Positions 17,048 through 25,849 of a stretch of 64,000 bases of DNA are shown here, one piece after another; position 1 is the first letter of the stretch, and every line of letters begins with the position of its first letter. Both the position numbers and the translations under genes were made by a program. The DNA comes from Gemmata palustris (lineage in GTDB: Bacteria > Planctomycetota > Planctomycetia > Gemmatales > Gemmataceae): the NCBI RefSeq assembly GCF_017939745.1, contig NZ_JAGKQQ010000001.1, positions 6,339,299-6,403,298 on the forward strand. Direction: 5' to 3'. The notes under the pieces are model-generated. The model made no database searches. It saw only the letters and a program-made list of their open reading frames with translations, and was not told the DNA's origin.

Positions 17048-17752
17048 ATGACCGACGCGATCTACTGGTACGCTTCCATTTTCTTTTGGCTGTTCCTCAC
17101 GGGCATTGGGCTTCCTCCCGTGCCCGAGGAGGCCGGTATCCTGTACGCGGCGAGCGTGAACGCACTCCACTCGGAAGTGTGGTGGTCGCTGGCTTGGGCC
17201 GCGTGCGGTCTCGGAATCATCGCGGCCGATTGCGTGCTGTACGGCGTTGGGTGGAGGTGGGGACCGAAACTGTTCGAGTACCGTTGGGTGCAGAAGGTAC
17301 TGAGCGCGGAACGGCGCCAGCGGCTCGAAGGGCACTTCACACAACACGGGATGAAGCTGCTCATCCTCTCGCGCTTCCTTCCGCCGGTACGAACCGGCGT
17401 GTTCCTCATCGCGGGCGCGACGCGCTACTCGTTCCTGAAGTTTCTCGTCGCGGATTTGATTTATGCGGTCGTTGGGGTCGGGCTGTTCTTCTTCTGCGGG
17501 ACGTGGATTCTTGGTCTCATTCACCGGTTCGAGAGTACCGCGCTGGTTGTCGGAGCGCTGCTGGTGATGGGCTACGGCTTGTACATGTATTACCGGCTCC
17601 TGCGGCGCCGGGAACCAAATGGTGCGTCCGAGGCGCCGACCTCCATTCTTCAAGGGCCGGGAGGATCGGCGCCCGCGGGCGAGCCGGTTAAGAACCCGGC
17701 CGCCGCGGTTGCTGCACAAAAGGAAGCACTAACAGTATTCGAAAGCAAGTGA
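17048..17752 (+). CDS. DedA/VTT-domain membrane protein
   Basis: The 234-aa protein has about five hydrophobic segments. The SNARE-associated/VTT hallmarks are GIGLPPVPEEAGILYAASVN near residue 20 (the DedA 'E' motif), HGMKLLILSRFLPPVRTGVFLIAGATRYSFLKFLVAD ('FxRFxPxxR...aG') and terminal helices. Family knowledge: DedA proteins are proton-coupled lipid carriers such as undecaprenyl-phosphate or phospholipid scramblases. A Pro/Ala-rich cytoplasmic tail (residues 195-234) is appended. The stop lies 2 bases from the stop of the convergent aminotransferase gene. The frame is open upstream, but the ATG at 17048 begins the membrane domain. Confidence 0.85.
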   Translation: MTDAIYWYASIFFWLFLTGIGLPPVPEEAGILYAASVNALHSEVWWSLAWAACGLGIIAADCVLYGVGWRWGPKLFEYRWVQKVLSAERRQRLEGHFTQHGMKLLILSRFLPPVRTGVFLIAGATRYSFLKFLVADLIYAVVGVGLFFFCGTWILGLIHRFESTALVVGALLVMGYGLYMYYRLLRRREPNGASEAPTSILQGPGGSAPAGEPVKNPAAAVAAQKEALTVFESK

Positions 17753-17754
17753 CA

Positions 17755-19011
17755 CTACTTCAGTCGGTACTTCGGGTGCGCATCCAGGTACGCCTTCACG
17801 CGGCCGGTACGGTTCACGGCATCGGCGAAGAACGCGACCGCCTGCACGAGCCGGTCGTCCGGTTCTGCGCAACTGAAGCGCAAAAACCCCTGCCCGGCCG
17901 CGCCGAAGCACTCTCCGCCGAGGCACGCCACGCCGCGCTTGTCGTCCGCCCCTTCTAAGAGGTACATCGCCAGCCCGTGTGACGTGATGCCAAGTCGCTC
18001 GCAGATTGGGGCGACTTGCGGAAACACGTAGAACGTGCCTTCCGGCATCAACACAGTTACGTCGGGCACCTTTCGCAACTCGCTCACGAGCAACTCGACC
18101 TTCGCGTGGAACTTCTTCATCACCTCGTCGCGTTCGACCGCATCGTGCTCGAGCGCGGCCTTGCCCGCCATCTGTACGATCGGCGGCACGCACGAGAGCG
18201 ACGTGTTAATCATCTTGCTCACGATCTGCGCGACCGCCGGCGCCGCGATCATGTACCCGCAGCGCCACCCGCTCATGCTGTAGCTTTTCGAGAACGTGTA
18301 CGCGCCCACGCACTGATCGATCATCCCGGGCTCGGCCAGGATGCTACTGTGTTTGCCCCCCCAAACCATGTGGCAATACGGCTCGTCGCTGAACACCGCG
18401 ATGTTCGTTCCGCGGACAATGTTCGCGATCGCTTTCAGGTCTTCGGGAGTCGCGACACCGCCGGTCGGGTTGTGGGGGAAGTTGAGGAACAGCGCGCGGG
18501 CACGCGGTTCGGTCTTCACGAACTTTTCGATCGCTGCGACATCGGGCCGGAACTGGTTCTCTTGCTTGAGGGGAACGTACACCGGCCTCGCGCCGCGCCG
18601 GAGGATGTTCGGCTCGAAGGTCGGGAACGCCGGCTGGAACACCAGCACCGCGTCGCCCGGTTCGAGGAACGCTTCGCAGAAGTACGTCTCGAATACTTTC
18701 GCGCCGGGGCCGACTACCACGTTGTCCGCAGTCGCCGGGATGTTGAACTCGGTCTTCACCGTTCGAGCGATGGTCTCCCGAAATTCGGGCAGACCGGCGG
18801 ACGGGCAGTATCGCGTCAGGCCCGCGTCGATGGCCGCGTGTGCCGCTTTGATCGCGCTGGCCGTGGTGGGGAACGGCGAATCACCGATCTGAAGCGCGAT
18901 CACATCTTTCCCGCCGGCCATCAGTTTTCGCGCGACCGCGAGCACATCGAACGCGGTCTCGGTCGTCAGCCCGCTGGCGAAAGAAGAAAGGGCGGGAACG
19001 CTGGTACTCAT
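17755..19011 (-). CDS. PLP-dependent aminotransferase, class I/II
   Basis: The 418-aa fold-type I aminotransferase (AspC/AlaT group) has substrate and cofactor motifs in order. These are IALQIGDSPF, RYCPSAGLPEFRETIA, NVVVGPGAKVFE (usually PG.K), FLNFPHNPTGG (NPTG), VFSDEPY (the Asp that binds the pyridine N) and TFSKSYSMSGWRCGY with the Schiff-base Lys in SKS. A C-terminal arginine lies in GFLRFSCAE. The amino acid specificity cannot be set from sequence. It stands alone, convergent with the DedA gene, and the stops are separated by 2 bases, so transcription read-through may be shared. Confidence 0.92.
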   Translation of the reverse strand: MSTSVPALSSFASGLTTETAFDVLAVARKLMAGGKDVIALQIGDSPFPTTASAIKAAHAAIDAGLTRYCPSAGLPEFRETIARTVKTEFNIPATADNVVVGPGAKVFETYFCEAFLEPGDAVLVFQPAFPTFEPNILRRGARPVYVPLKQENQFRPDVAAIEKFVKTEPRARALFLNFPHNPTGGVATPEDLKAIANIVRGTNIAVFSDEPYCHMVWGGKHSSILAEPGMIDQCVGAYTFSKSYSMSGWRCGYMIAAPAVAQIVSKMINTSLSCVPPIVQMAGKAALEHDAVERDEVMKKFHAKVELLVSELRKVPDVTVLMPEGTFYVFPQVAPICERLGITSHGLAMYLLEGADDKRGVACLGGECFGAAGQGFLRFSCAEPDDRLVQAVAFFADAVNRTGRVKAYLDAHPKYRLK

Positions 19012-19175
19012 TGTGGTACTACTCGTTGTGGTCGAATCATTGTGGTGAGAGGTGATTCACTCATCAAACGAATGCCGACATTCGTCGTCCACTCAACCCG
19101 GTCACCGCGCGATTTGTGAGCTAGATTTCGAGATAACGCCCCAAGCTGTGTTCGACACTCGAAATCAGGTGAGCC

Positions 19176-19676
19176 ATGAATTACGACACGAACCGAGCCA
19201 CCGAGGATAAGTGGGGGCACGCGGTCGTGTCGGGGGGAGTGACGGAATCGGCAGATGAAGAACTCGAAATTGGCGAACCGATCTCGGGCGAACTCGAACC
19301 CAAAGCTCCCAAAAAGATCCCGGCGTTACAGGGACGGTTCGGCGCGAAGACCGCGCCCGCAGCGGAAACAGAAACTTGCGGATCGTCGTCGGGCGGTCAG
19401 ATGGTGCTCGCAACCGCGAAGTACCTCAAGCCGGACGAGTACAACACGGACTCGATTGCGAAGAAGAAAAAGCGGCAGGCACCGCAATCGGAAAGTTCTG
19501 GGCAGAGTCTTGAAGGACGGGTGTTTAACGGCGGTTTCTGGGGCGGTCTTCTCGCGATGGTTGTCGCGGTCATCTGGTTCTTTGCCGGCCTGATGAACGA
19601 CACTCTCTTCTTTTACCCGCCGATCTTATTCGTGATCGGTCTCGGTGCGATCTTTAAAGGCGGCCGCAGCGAATGA
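19176..19676 (+). CDS. Hypothetical membrane protein
   Basis: The 166-aa protein has a long polar, Lys/Glu/Pro-rich N-terminal half (residues 1-105). Two transmembrane helices follow near the C terminus (GGFWGGLLAMVVAVIWFFAGLM and LFFYPPILFVIGLGAIF). AGGTGA lies upstream of the ATG. No known domain is recognised. The disordered N-terminal part suggests a cytoplasmic tether or linker, which is inference only. Confidence 0.75.
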   Translation: MNYDTNRATEDKWGHAVVSGGVTESADEELEIGEPISGELEPKAPKKIPALQGRFGAKTAPAAETETCGSSSGGQMVLATAKYLKPDEYNTDSIAKKKKRQAPQSESSGQSLEGRVFNGGFWGGLLAMVVAVIWFFAGLMNDTLFFYPPILFVIGLGAIFKGGRSE

Positions 19677-19772
19677 GACCGGTGGCGGCTTAGCGCGAGA
19701 ACTCCGAGCGCGCCGGGCGATCGCGCCCTTCTTGAACAAGCACGACCGAACGCCCGGCCGCGCTCACCGGAC

Positions 19773-20177
19773 CTACTTTTTGCTGGCCTTGTAGCCGCGT
19801 AGTTCCGAGTCGAACACCCGCACCTTCGCCCAGTTCGCTTTGTTCTCGTCAATGAATTTCAGGTGCTCCTTGTCCACCGCGTACTTGTCGTGCGCGGCTT
19901 TATCCACGAACACCAAGTGCAGCGCCACGTCCCAGTCGCGGTCGTTCACGTCGCGCTTGAACTCGTCGCCGATCTCACCCGCCGAGAAGAACACCGTCCC
20001 TGGGTGCTCGGACAGGTACTTCTCGCACGCCGTCACCAGCTTCTTGCGGTTCTCTGCCGTGTTGTCCTTGAGTTTGAAGTACACCATGTGACCGATCATC
20101 GTCGGCTTCTTGTCGTCGGCCGAGGCCGGCATGCCGCAGTAGGCAACGAGAGCGGCGGCGACTAAAAGGCGCAACAT
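19773..20177 (-). CDS. Secreted Dabb (stress-responsive alpha/beta barrel) protein
   Basis: The 134-aa protein has a signal peptide (MLRLLVAAALVAYCGMPASA), then a Dabb-like ferredoxin-fold domain. The pattern is IGHMVYFKLKDNTAENRKKLV, the HPGTVFFSAGE strand, DWDVALHLVFVDKAAHDKYAVDKEHLKFI and the final FDSEL. Family knowledge: small dimeric alpha/beta barrels, mostly of unknown function. Planctomycetes often carry exported versions. GGAGGGG precedes the ATG at 20177; the open frame upstream has no signal peptide. Confidence 0.85.
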   Translation of the reverse strand: MLRLLVAAALVAYCGMPASADDKKPTMIGHMVYFKLKDNTAENRKKLVTACEKYLSEHPGTVFFSAGEIGDEFKRDVNDRDWDVALHLVFVDKAAHDKYAVDKEHLKFIDENKANWAKVRVFDSELRGYKASKK

Positions 20178-20276
20178 GAGAACCCCTCCGGTGGTGAAAC
20201 GGGCGAAGGGGAATTGTAGGAACGCTCGGCACACGCTGCTCGTTCGCGCCCCCGAGAGGTACTTGCCGCAGACCGA

Positions 20277-21017
20277 TCAGGCGGACACCTCGAACGTGAC
20301 CCCGGGCCAGCGGGCTTCGAGCCGAGCACGGTCCATTCCGGTTACCGCTCGAATGTCAACGTAGTGGTTTGTGTCGTCCCCAACGCGCGGCGTCTCCGCG
20401 CGACCGCTCGTCGGGGCTCGTGCCACGTGCTCTGGCCGCGTCGTCAACAACACCTTCTGGACCGGGAACGACGCGCGGATCGCGTCTTCGTAGGCGAACC
20501 AGTCGGTGGCCGAGCACGAGACGGATTCGATGAACCCGCGGTGAAACTCCCACTGCATCCCGCGCCCGTCCGCATATGCGCTGGTGGGACAGATATGGTG
20601 GTACCGCGGCGCCCGTGCTGGGTCCGACACGATCGGCGGCCACTGGGCCGGAGTGTCCGGGAACCCGCACAGCACCGCCAGGGGCCGCGCCCACAGATCG
20701 GCGTGCGACGCCCACAGCACACACGCACGCGCGTGCAGGGCCTCGTCCGCTTCGACGGCCGGCCAACTCGGTCCCTCAATCCGGCACTTTCGGCACCGCG
20801 TACCGGGGACAGAGTGCGGCCCCTTATCGACCTTATCCCACGGGTGCCCGTCCGGGCAAAACACCCGGTATTGCCGTGCCAACTGTACCTGCACCCGGAT
20901 GTACTCCGCGCGCTCCGGTTCCCCGTTATCCTGGAGCCAGTCCGCGTACATGAGTCGGGGCGTGTCCTCGTCGGGCTCGGCCAGGATCGCTCGCAGCAGG
21001 GCGTCGCCGTCGCTCAT
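20277..21017 (-). CDS. TIGR02996-domain protein
   Basis: The 246-aa protein opens with the TIGR02996 repeat-companion domain, MSDGDALLRAILAEPDEDTPRLMYADWLQDNGEPERAEYIR, common in Gemmata and myxobacteria. A short zinc-ribbon-like stretch follows (HSVPGTRCRKCRIEGPSW) and then a region of unknown fold. Family knowledge: TIGR02996 proteins usually contain leucine-rich-like C-terminal repeats and have no known function. GGAGG lies just before the ATG at 21017. Single gene. Confidence 0.85.
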   Translation of the reverse strand: MSDGDALLRAILAEPDEDTPRLMYADWLQDNGEPERAEYIRVQVQLARQYRVFCPDGHPWDKVDKGPHSVPGTRCRKCRIEGPSWPAVEADEALHARACVLWASHADLWARPLAVLCGFPDTPAQWPPIVSDPARAPRYHHICPTSAYADGRGMQWEFHRGFIESVSCSATDWFAYEDAIRASFPVQKVLLTTRPEHVARAPTSGRAETPRVGDDTNHYVDIRAVTGMDRARLEARWPGVTFEVSA

Positions 21018-21247
21018 GTGTGGTCCTCCGCGCCGAGCAACTCTTGTCGGCGAGAAAGGGAGATGGGCGAAGACCAGGGCCTCGGCGTCTATCGCCTCGT
21101 CACGGGTGTTCCGACACAGCCACATTTTACAGTCGAACTGACGAATCCGGGTATCGTGCGGGATGAGTTTTCACGTTTGCCGTTGTTGACAGGCTCGCGA
21201 AAATGCGCTCGGACTTCTGAGCTGAGACCGAAGATCACTTCGCTACG

Positions 21248-21307
21248 AAATTCGGTGAGGCGGCGCCCGCGGTCAGATTGAAGTGTGGGCGTCGCCTCAC
21301 CGAATTT
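21248..21307. terminator. 21-bp inverted repeat, probable terminator
   Basis: Arms 21248-21268 and 21287-21307 pair with one G.T position around an 18-base loop. It lies 12 bases past the stop of the minus-strand gene starting at 22065, so it most likely ends that transcript. Confidence 0.65.
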
Positions 21308-21318
21308 TGTAACCTCAA

Positions 21319-22065
21319 TTACTGCTTTGCGCTAATGGCCTTCGCCAGCGGGTTGATGACTTGCGGCACGACATAGGTGCTCACCAACTCGTCGAGCACC
21401 CGACGCTGGTTGTGATAGCTCTCCGCAAACGACTTAAACTGCTGCTTTCCCCAAAACTGCCGAACCGTGAAGTACACGGTCACGGGCGATTCCGGGAAGC
21501 TGTTCGTTCGCACCTGGTAGGCGTTGGTGCGCGTCTCGATGCTCAGCCGCGCCTGGAGTTGGCACGCATCATCAAGGGCCAGCATCATGGTCGGCTGGTA
21601 GTGCAGCACGCGCGCCGCGGGTACCTGGACCAACCCTTCGAGCGGCGTACCGCTGGTCAGTGCCTCGGCCACCACCTCGTCGTGGTTCCCCTGGTAGAGG
21701 AAGTCGAAGTAGTACAGCACGTCCATCGACTCGGTCTGCATACCGTTGAGGTCGAGGTGGTACGGGGCGATTTCAAGGACGCGCTCGTTGTGAACGTCCG
21801 CGTCGTCGAGAGTCGGCGGGTTGACGTACCCGGCACTGAGTCGGCGGTGGTCCAACGAGGTCCAGCGGTAGCTGCCCGATTCGCGGTCCTCTTCGAGCAT
21901 GTATTCGGAATCGCTGCGCTTCTCGAACTCGGTCATCTTCGGGGCCACCTTTTGGACGGCCTCAAAGAAGTGCAACACGGTTTCGCGACCGGTCGGCATT
22001 TCGAGTTTGCCGTGGACGTAGGTCGAGACACCGAAGTCGTCGCACAACGAAGCGTAAGAGTTCAT
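21319..22065 (-). CDS. Hypothetical protein
   Basis: The 248-aa soluble protein has no signal peptide or membrane segment. The sequence is rich in aromatic and acidic residues (for example MDVLYYFDFLYQGNHDEVVAEAL, SPVTVYFTVRQFWGKQQF). No motif is recognised. Codon use matches the neighbours and a good terminator follows, so it is a real gene. Confidence 0.75.
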   Translation of the reverse strand: MNSYASLCDDFGVSTYVHGKLEMPTGRETVLHFFEAVQKVAPKMTEFEKRSDSEYMLEEDRESGSYRWTSLDHRRLSAGYVNPPTLDDADVHNERVLEIAPYHLDLNGMQTESMDVLYYFDFLYQGNHDEVVAEALTSGTPLEGLVQVPAARVLHYQPTMMLALDDACQLQARLSIETRTNAYQVRTNSFPESPVTVYFTVRQFWGKQQFKSFAESYHNQRRVLDELVSTYVVPQVINPLAKAISAKQ

Positions 22066-22575
22066 CTACGGTTCCTCTCGTCTGGGCCGGCGCGCGGAGA
22101 GGGCTCCTGCGTTAATCAGGGCGCGACCGACAAGGTGACTGCTCTATTGTTCGACGCGGGATGTCCGGTTGCAAGCCCGGTAAGCGAGCCGGATTGTGTC
22201 AAACGCGCCGACCGTACAAACGGGGCAGTTCAAAGTGACGCAGAGACCGGAGGCGGGGTTCGGGCGCGGGCGACGAATCGGGCCGTTGGGGAACACTAGT
22301 GCGCGTTCGGACGGAAGTGACAGAGTGAGCGCATCTTGTGGCACGGAAAACGGGCGCCTTCAGCAGTGCTTCCCGAGCGAGCGCCTCGACTTCACGAACG
22401 CGGTCGATGAACCGAATCACAAAGTACGGAAGGGGACAGTAGAGACGAACTCGGCCGCTCTCAGGTCGCGGTTCGTACCACGAGTCGAGGGCGGCCGGGT
22501 GCTTCTCGCGTTCTTCGTCTTGCTACCAACAGCCGAACGGCTCGGCCGCGAAGTCGAACGCGGGGGTTATTTCGA
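22066..22575. other. Intergenic region without recognised feature
   Basis: About 510 bases upstream of the hypothetical gene at 22065. Open frames on both strands here have no plausible start, signal or motif. It must hold the promoter of the 22065 gene; nothing else is seen. Confidence 0.5.
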
Positions 22576-22854
22576 TCAGGCAACGAGGCGGAGCTTGGCG
22601 GTGACCGGCGCCGGTACCTTCAGCGTGCCCTTGAGCATCCACCGGCCCGCATCCGGTGCCCCGCTCCACTGCTGGAGCTGCATCGTGGTGACGTGCTCGC
22701 GCTCTTCGTCGTCGAGCACTTCGGCGAACGCTTCGGCGTACTGTTGACGGACCTGCGTGGACGAGCGGCCGACGAAGATGAGTGCATCGGCGCGGTCATC
22801 GAAAACCGCAACCGCGCGCCAGCCCTGAGCCTTGGATTCGGTGGTAACGAGCAT
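22576..22854 (-). CDS. Small hypothetical protein
   Basis: The 92-aa protein runs MLVTTESKAQGWRAVAVFDDRADALIFVGRSS..., ending LKGTLKVPAPVTAKLRLV. GGGAGGG lies 7-13 bases upstream of the ATG at 22854, making that start much better than one 72 bases upstream. It is predicted soluble, alpha/beta, and no family is recognised. Confidence 0.7.
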   Translation of the reverse strand: MLVTTESKAQGWRAVAVFDDRADALIFVGRSSTQVRQQYAEAFAEVLDDEEREHVTTMQLQQWSGAPDAGRWMLKGTLKVPAPVTAKLRLVA

Positions 22855-23033
22855 TGGTGTAACCCTCCCTGGCTTTGAGTGATGGGCGTCGCTGATCCAT
22901 CGAGCGACGTGCAGATAACTTGACAATTGGAGGGGTCGCGGTCAAGAAAAAAGTGCTCAATCTGTAAACTTTGCCTCAAGTCCGTGGCTCGTACTGCAGA
23001 TGCGTCGGACGAAATGTTAGTGACCGAGTGCGC

Positions 23034-23255
23034 TCAACTCCGGACGCGGAATGTGATTCGCCCGCGCGTCAGATCGTAGGGGGAAATCTCCACTTTCACG
23101 CGGTCGCCCGGAATGATGCGAATGAAGTTCTTGCGCATCTTGCCGGAAACGTGTGCGATGACCTCGCCACCGATGTCCAGTTCGACGCGGAACTGCGTAT
23201 TCGCCAGAGCCTCTTTGACACGGCCCTCGACTTCAACCGCTTCTTCTTTCGCCAT
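23034..23255 (-). CDS. infA: Translation initiation factor IF-1
   Basis: This 73-aa S1-fold protein has the full IF-1 pattern: [61 protein letters not shown]. Family knowledge: it binds the 30S A site with IF-2 and IF-3 during initiation. It is the normal length and complete. Here it is outside a ribosomal protein operon, next to an RRM protein gene. Confidence 0.97.
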   Translation of the reverse strand: MAKEEAVEVEGRVKEALANTQFRVELDIGGEVIAHVSGKMRKNFIRIIPGDRVKVEISPYDLTRGRITFRVRS

Positions 23256-23331
23256 ACACCCACCCGGATAAAGAACTGCGACCGTCTGTTACCCGAGACC
23301 TACGGATCGACCGAGATCAGTAGAAATAACA

Positions 23332-23378
23332 AACGCGCACCCAATGGAGGTCCGTTGACCTCACAAACCGGGCGCGTT
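23332..23378 (-). terminator. Nested hairpin, probable terminator of RRM gene
   Basis: An outer 7-bp stem AACGCGC/GCGCGTT (23332-23338, 23372-23378) encloses a GAGGTC-CGTT-GACCTC hairpin (23347-23362). It lies about 45 bases after the RRM gene stop. Confidence 0.45.
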
Positions 23379-23422
23379 GATTAAATATCCGCGACTCAAT
23401 TGAGCGGAAGTAGGAACCGGGC

Positions 23423-23836
23423 TCAGTAGCGGTCGCCACCGTACCCACCACCGCCTCCGCCACCGTAACCCCCACCGTATCCTCCTCCTCCACCACCGCC
23501 GTACCCGCCCCCGCCTCCGCCTCCGCGTCGACCTCCACCGCCCCCGCCACCGTAACCCCCGCGCCCGCCGCCCCCGCCACCACCGCCCTCACGCGGTTTC
23601 GCAACGTTAACGGTAAGCGGTCGGCCGTTGATCGCCTGCTCGTTGAGCGCGGCGATGGCGGCCTGGGCCTCGTTCTCGTTGGCCATCTCCACGAACCCGA
23701 ACCCGCGCGAGCGGCCGGTTTCGCGATCCATTACTACTTGTGCGCGGGTCACCGCGCCGAACTGTTGGAACATTGCGGACAGTTCGTCGTCCGTTGTGGA
23801 CCAAGGCAAATTGCCGACGTAGATGTTCGTAGCCAT
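23423..23836 (-). CDS. Glycine-rich RRM RNA-binding protein
   Basis: The 137-aa protein has a single RRM (residues 1-82) with RNP2 (IYVGNL) and RNP1 (RGFGFVEM). A C-terminal tail of about 55 residues is made almost only of Gly with regularly placed Tyr and Arg. This is the cold-inducible GRP/Rbp architecture known from cyanobacteria and planctomycetes, thought to bind and chaperone mRNA. The RGG/YGG tail is likely disordered. The ATG at 23836 was chosen because it begins the RRM. Confidence 0.93.
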   Translation of the reverse strand: MATNIYVGNLPWSTTDDELSAMFQQFGAVTRAQVVMDRETGRSRGFGFVEMANENEAQAAIAALNEQAINGRPLTVNVAKPREGGGGGGGGRGGYGGGGGGGRRGGGGGGGYGGGGGGGYGGGYGGGGGGGYGGDRY

Positions 23837-24021
23837 GCGGAACCGAAGCCACCGTGCGCCCGTGCCGGGTACACCTCTGGCCCCGCCCACACACGGAGCG
23901 GGTACAAGCCGCGAGGGAGACCAACACGCAATCACCCGGCTCATGCCGGAATAATCGTCACAATATAATCATCGCAATCGCCCCCGCAAGAATTTTCTGT
24001 ACAATCGGCGCGGAAAAACGG

Positions 24022-24072
24022 AACGGGGCTGTTGGGCGCCAGATCCACGATCTGGCGCCCAACAGCCCCGTT
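24022..24072 (-). terminator. 24-bp perfect hairpin, groES terminator
   Basis: Arms 24022-24045 and 24049-24072 are perfect complements with the 3-base loop CAC. It lies 24 bases after the groES stop. Read on the minus strand, a CGTTTTTCC stretch follows the stem. Confidence 0.8.
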
Positions 24073-24095
24073 GTGTCCTGCGTTTCGCGCTGTGG

Positions 24096-24392
24096 TTAGT
24101 CCACAATGGCGAGCAGGTCGTCCTCGGTCACGATGAGGTACTCTTTGCTGTCGATGGTGACTTCGCTGCCCGCGTAGCTCGTGAAGAGCACGCGGTCGCC
24201 CACCTTCACCTGGAACTTGGCGCGACCGCCGTCTTCGAGCGGCTTGCCCTCACCCACTGCGAGCACCTTACCCTGCTTCGGCTTCTCCTTGGCGCTGTCG
24301 GGGAGAATGATGCCGCCCACCGTCTTGTCGTCGGCTTCGAGGCGCTCGACCACGATCTTGTCGTTCAGCGGGACGATCTTCAGCGCTGCCAT
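24096..24392 (-). CDS. groES: Co-chaperonin GroES
   Basis: The 98-aa protein has the Cpn10 pattern: IVPLNDKIVVERLEADDKTVGGIILPDSAKEKPKQGKVLAVGEG, VKVGDRVLFTSYAGSEV and DSKEYLIVTEDDLLAIV. The mobile loop (about residues 17-35) that contacts GroEL is intact. Family knowledge: forms the heptameric lid of the GroEL folding chamber. No groEL follows; a terminator does. It lies 34 bases downstream of an orphan response regulator gene. No CIRCE inverted repeat was seen upstream. Confidence 0.96.
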   Translation of the reverse strand: MAALKIVPLNDKIVVERLEADDKTVGGIILPDSAKEKPKQGKVLAVGEGKPLEDGGRAKFQVKVGDRVLFTSYAGSEVTIDSKEYLIVTEDDLLAIVD

Positions 24393-24426
24393 GAGTCAAC
24401 TCTCCTGGGGAATCAATCGGTTGCGG

Positions 24427-24918
24427 TTACTCGTCGGTCGGCGGGCGCGGCGCCTCGACCTTGTCTTGTGGTTCCGGGCGCGGGCCGTAAACCCGTGCGA
24501 GCGCCCGTTCCAGGGTGTGTAATACGACGTTCCCGTTCACCGGCTTCGGAATCACGCTGTACACCTGCGCCGCGAACGCTTGGCGGATCAAGTCGTTGTT
24601 CGCGTCCGCGGTCATGAGCACGGCCGGCAGAGCGCGATCGAGCGTCTGCCGGATCACCGCGAACGCTTCCAGGCCCGTGAGCCGGGGCATGTGCATGTCG
24701 AACAGCACCAAGTGAACAATATCCACCTGGACCAGTTCAACAGCCTCACCCCCGTCCGCGGCCAACATGGTGCGGAACCCGCGGGCCGCGAGCATCTCAC
24801 CGAGCGTCTCGCGCGTACCGCGATCGTCGTCGGCAATGAGGATCGAGAACCGCCACGGGTCACTCGCGGGAACGGTTATTGTCGGTTCGCCCTCGGACGG
24901 GCGCGGTGCGGGAATCAT
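24427..24918 (-). CDS. Orphan single-domain response regulator
   Basis: The 163-aa protein has a receiver domain (residues 24-145): acidic pocket D30-D31, phospho-acceptor D74 (VLFDMHMP), T103 (LMTADA) and K125 (VIPKPV). N- and C-terminal tails are short and Pro-rich, and there is no output domain. GGGAGG sits upstream of the ATG at 24918. It is likely co-transcribed with groES (34-base gap), an unusual partner. No histidine kinase is nearby, so its phosphate donor is unknown. The role may be CheY-like protein interaction, which is inference. Confidence 0.88.
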   Translation of the reverse strand: MIPAPRPSEGEPTITVPASDPWRFSILIADDDRGTRETLGEMLAARGFRTMLAADGGEAVELVQVDIVHLVLFDMHMPRLTGLEAFAVIRQTLDRALPAVLMTADANNDLIRQAFAAQVYSVIPKPVNGNVVLHTLERALARVYGPRPEPQDKVEAPRPPTDE

Positions 24919-25264
24919 TATTTTAACCTCCCGGACGCGCGACCATCGGGAAGAACCGACCGGGCAACATCGCGTGGAAGGAGTCTGGGAAACAGATTGC
25001 AGCAAACGAAGTGCCGAAGCGCACGGGGAGGAATGCGGGACGGCGCTAACCCCTGAAAGATACGTTAGATGCGCACACCGCGTCAAGTCGGTCTGTGCGA
25101 TTCTCCGAACCGCCCAACTGTCATGTTCATCCTTCCCGCTGACACGATGACAGGAACGCAGGATTTGACCGGGTTCGTTCGTTCGCTTAGCATGCAGCGA
25201 CAATCTCGCACCGCCTCAAACGAAACCGGTACAGCCCGTTGCTGATTCAAACCCCAAGAGCCCG
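24919..25264. other. Divergent intergenic region
   Basis: About 350 bases between the response regulator and a divergent hypothetical gene. It should hold both promoters. No CIRCE, clear operator or RNA structure was recognised. Confidence 0.5.
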
Positions 25265-25849
25265 ATGCCGACCCCTCCGAATATCGCTCCGTTCGCCGGG
25301 GTACTCGCCGATCTCGCGACCGACCTGCGCCGCGGGTCGTGTTGCCTCGTGGTTTGCGACAAGGGGTGGACGCTCCCGCTCTACATCGGCTTGAAGGAAC
25401 GCCTCCACGCGGCGGACGTCAGGTGCGGGTATCTCGACGGGCGCGTGAAGGACGCAACTGCCAACAACGAAGGCGGGGTGATGCTCGCGGCCGTCGCTCA
25501 AATGCGGTGGGCCGTGCGCGCGGCGGAAGCGGAAGGGGTCGTGTTCGCGGTACCGCACCTGGACGTAATGACAGCAGTAGAAGGCGGGTGGACGTCCGTT
25601 TCGCGGGAGGTCATCCCGCTTCTCTACGAGAACGCCGCGACGGTCTGGCTCGGGTTCCAAGATCCGTCGCTGCAACTGCCGCACTTGGTCGAAAAGGTCT
25701 TCACGCGCCGGTACGTCATCGAAGAACCGTTCCGCACACTCGAAACCGTCCGGCCGTCACCGACACCGCGGGCGCTTCCATCAGAGGAAGCACTGTCAGC
25801 CGAATCTCCGGTAGACACGACTACTTCTTCCCCAATCGATCCGGGTTAA
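25265..25849 (+). CDS. Hypothetical protein, possibly degenerate AAA-type fold
   Basis: The 194-aa protein alternates hydrophobic strands and helices in a P-loop-like way (SCCLVVCDKGWTLPLYIGLKERL; EGVVFAVPHLDVM; TVWLGFQDPSLQLPHLVEKVFTRRYVIEEPF). The last segment resembles the 'lid' region of AAA proteins, but there is no Walker A GxxxxGK[ST]. The C-terminal 35 residues are Pro/Ser-rich. Its 3' end overlaps the 3' end of the convergent DUF1571 gene by 29 bases. Function unknown. Confidence 0.7.
   Translation: MPTPPNIAPFAGVLADLATDLRRGSCCLVVCDKGWTLPLYIGLKERLHAADVRCGYLDGRVKDATANNEGGVMLAAVAQMRWAVRAAEAEGVVFAVPHLDVMTAVEGGWTSVSREVIPLLYENAATVWLGFQDPSLQLPHLVEKVFTRRYVIEEPFRTLETVRPSPTPRALPSEEALSAESPVDTTTSSPIDPG

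Noticed and set aside
18016-19119. A 367-codon plus-strand open frame across the aminotransferase
   Set aside because: Antisense to a gene with complete PLP-enzyme motifs; no conserved features.
23423-23590. Short repeated GC-rich units that could look like a tandem repeat array
   Set aside because: They encode the Gly/Tyr/Arg tail of the RRM protein and are explained by that low-complexity protein sequence.
24393-25264. Possible CIRCE (HrcA) element upstream of groES
   Set aside because: No TTAGCACTC-N9-GAGTGCTAA-like inverted repeat was found; a weak CTAAC/GTTAG pair near 25045 is too short.
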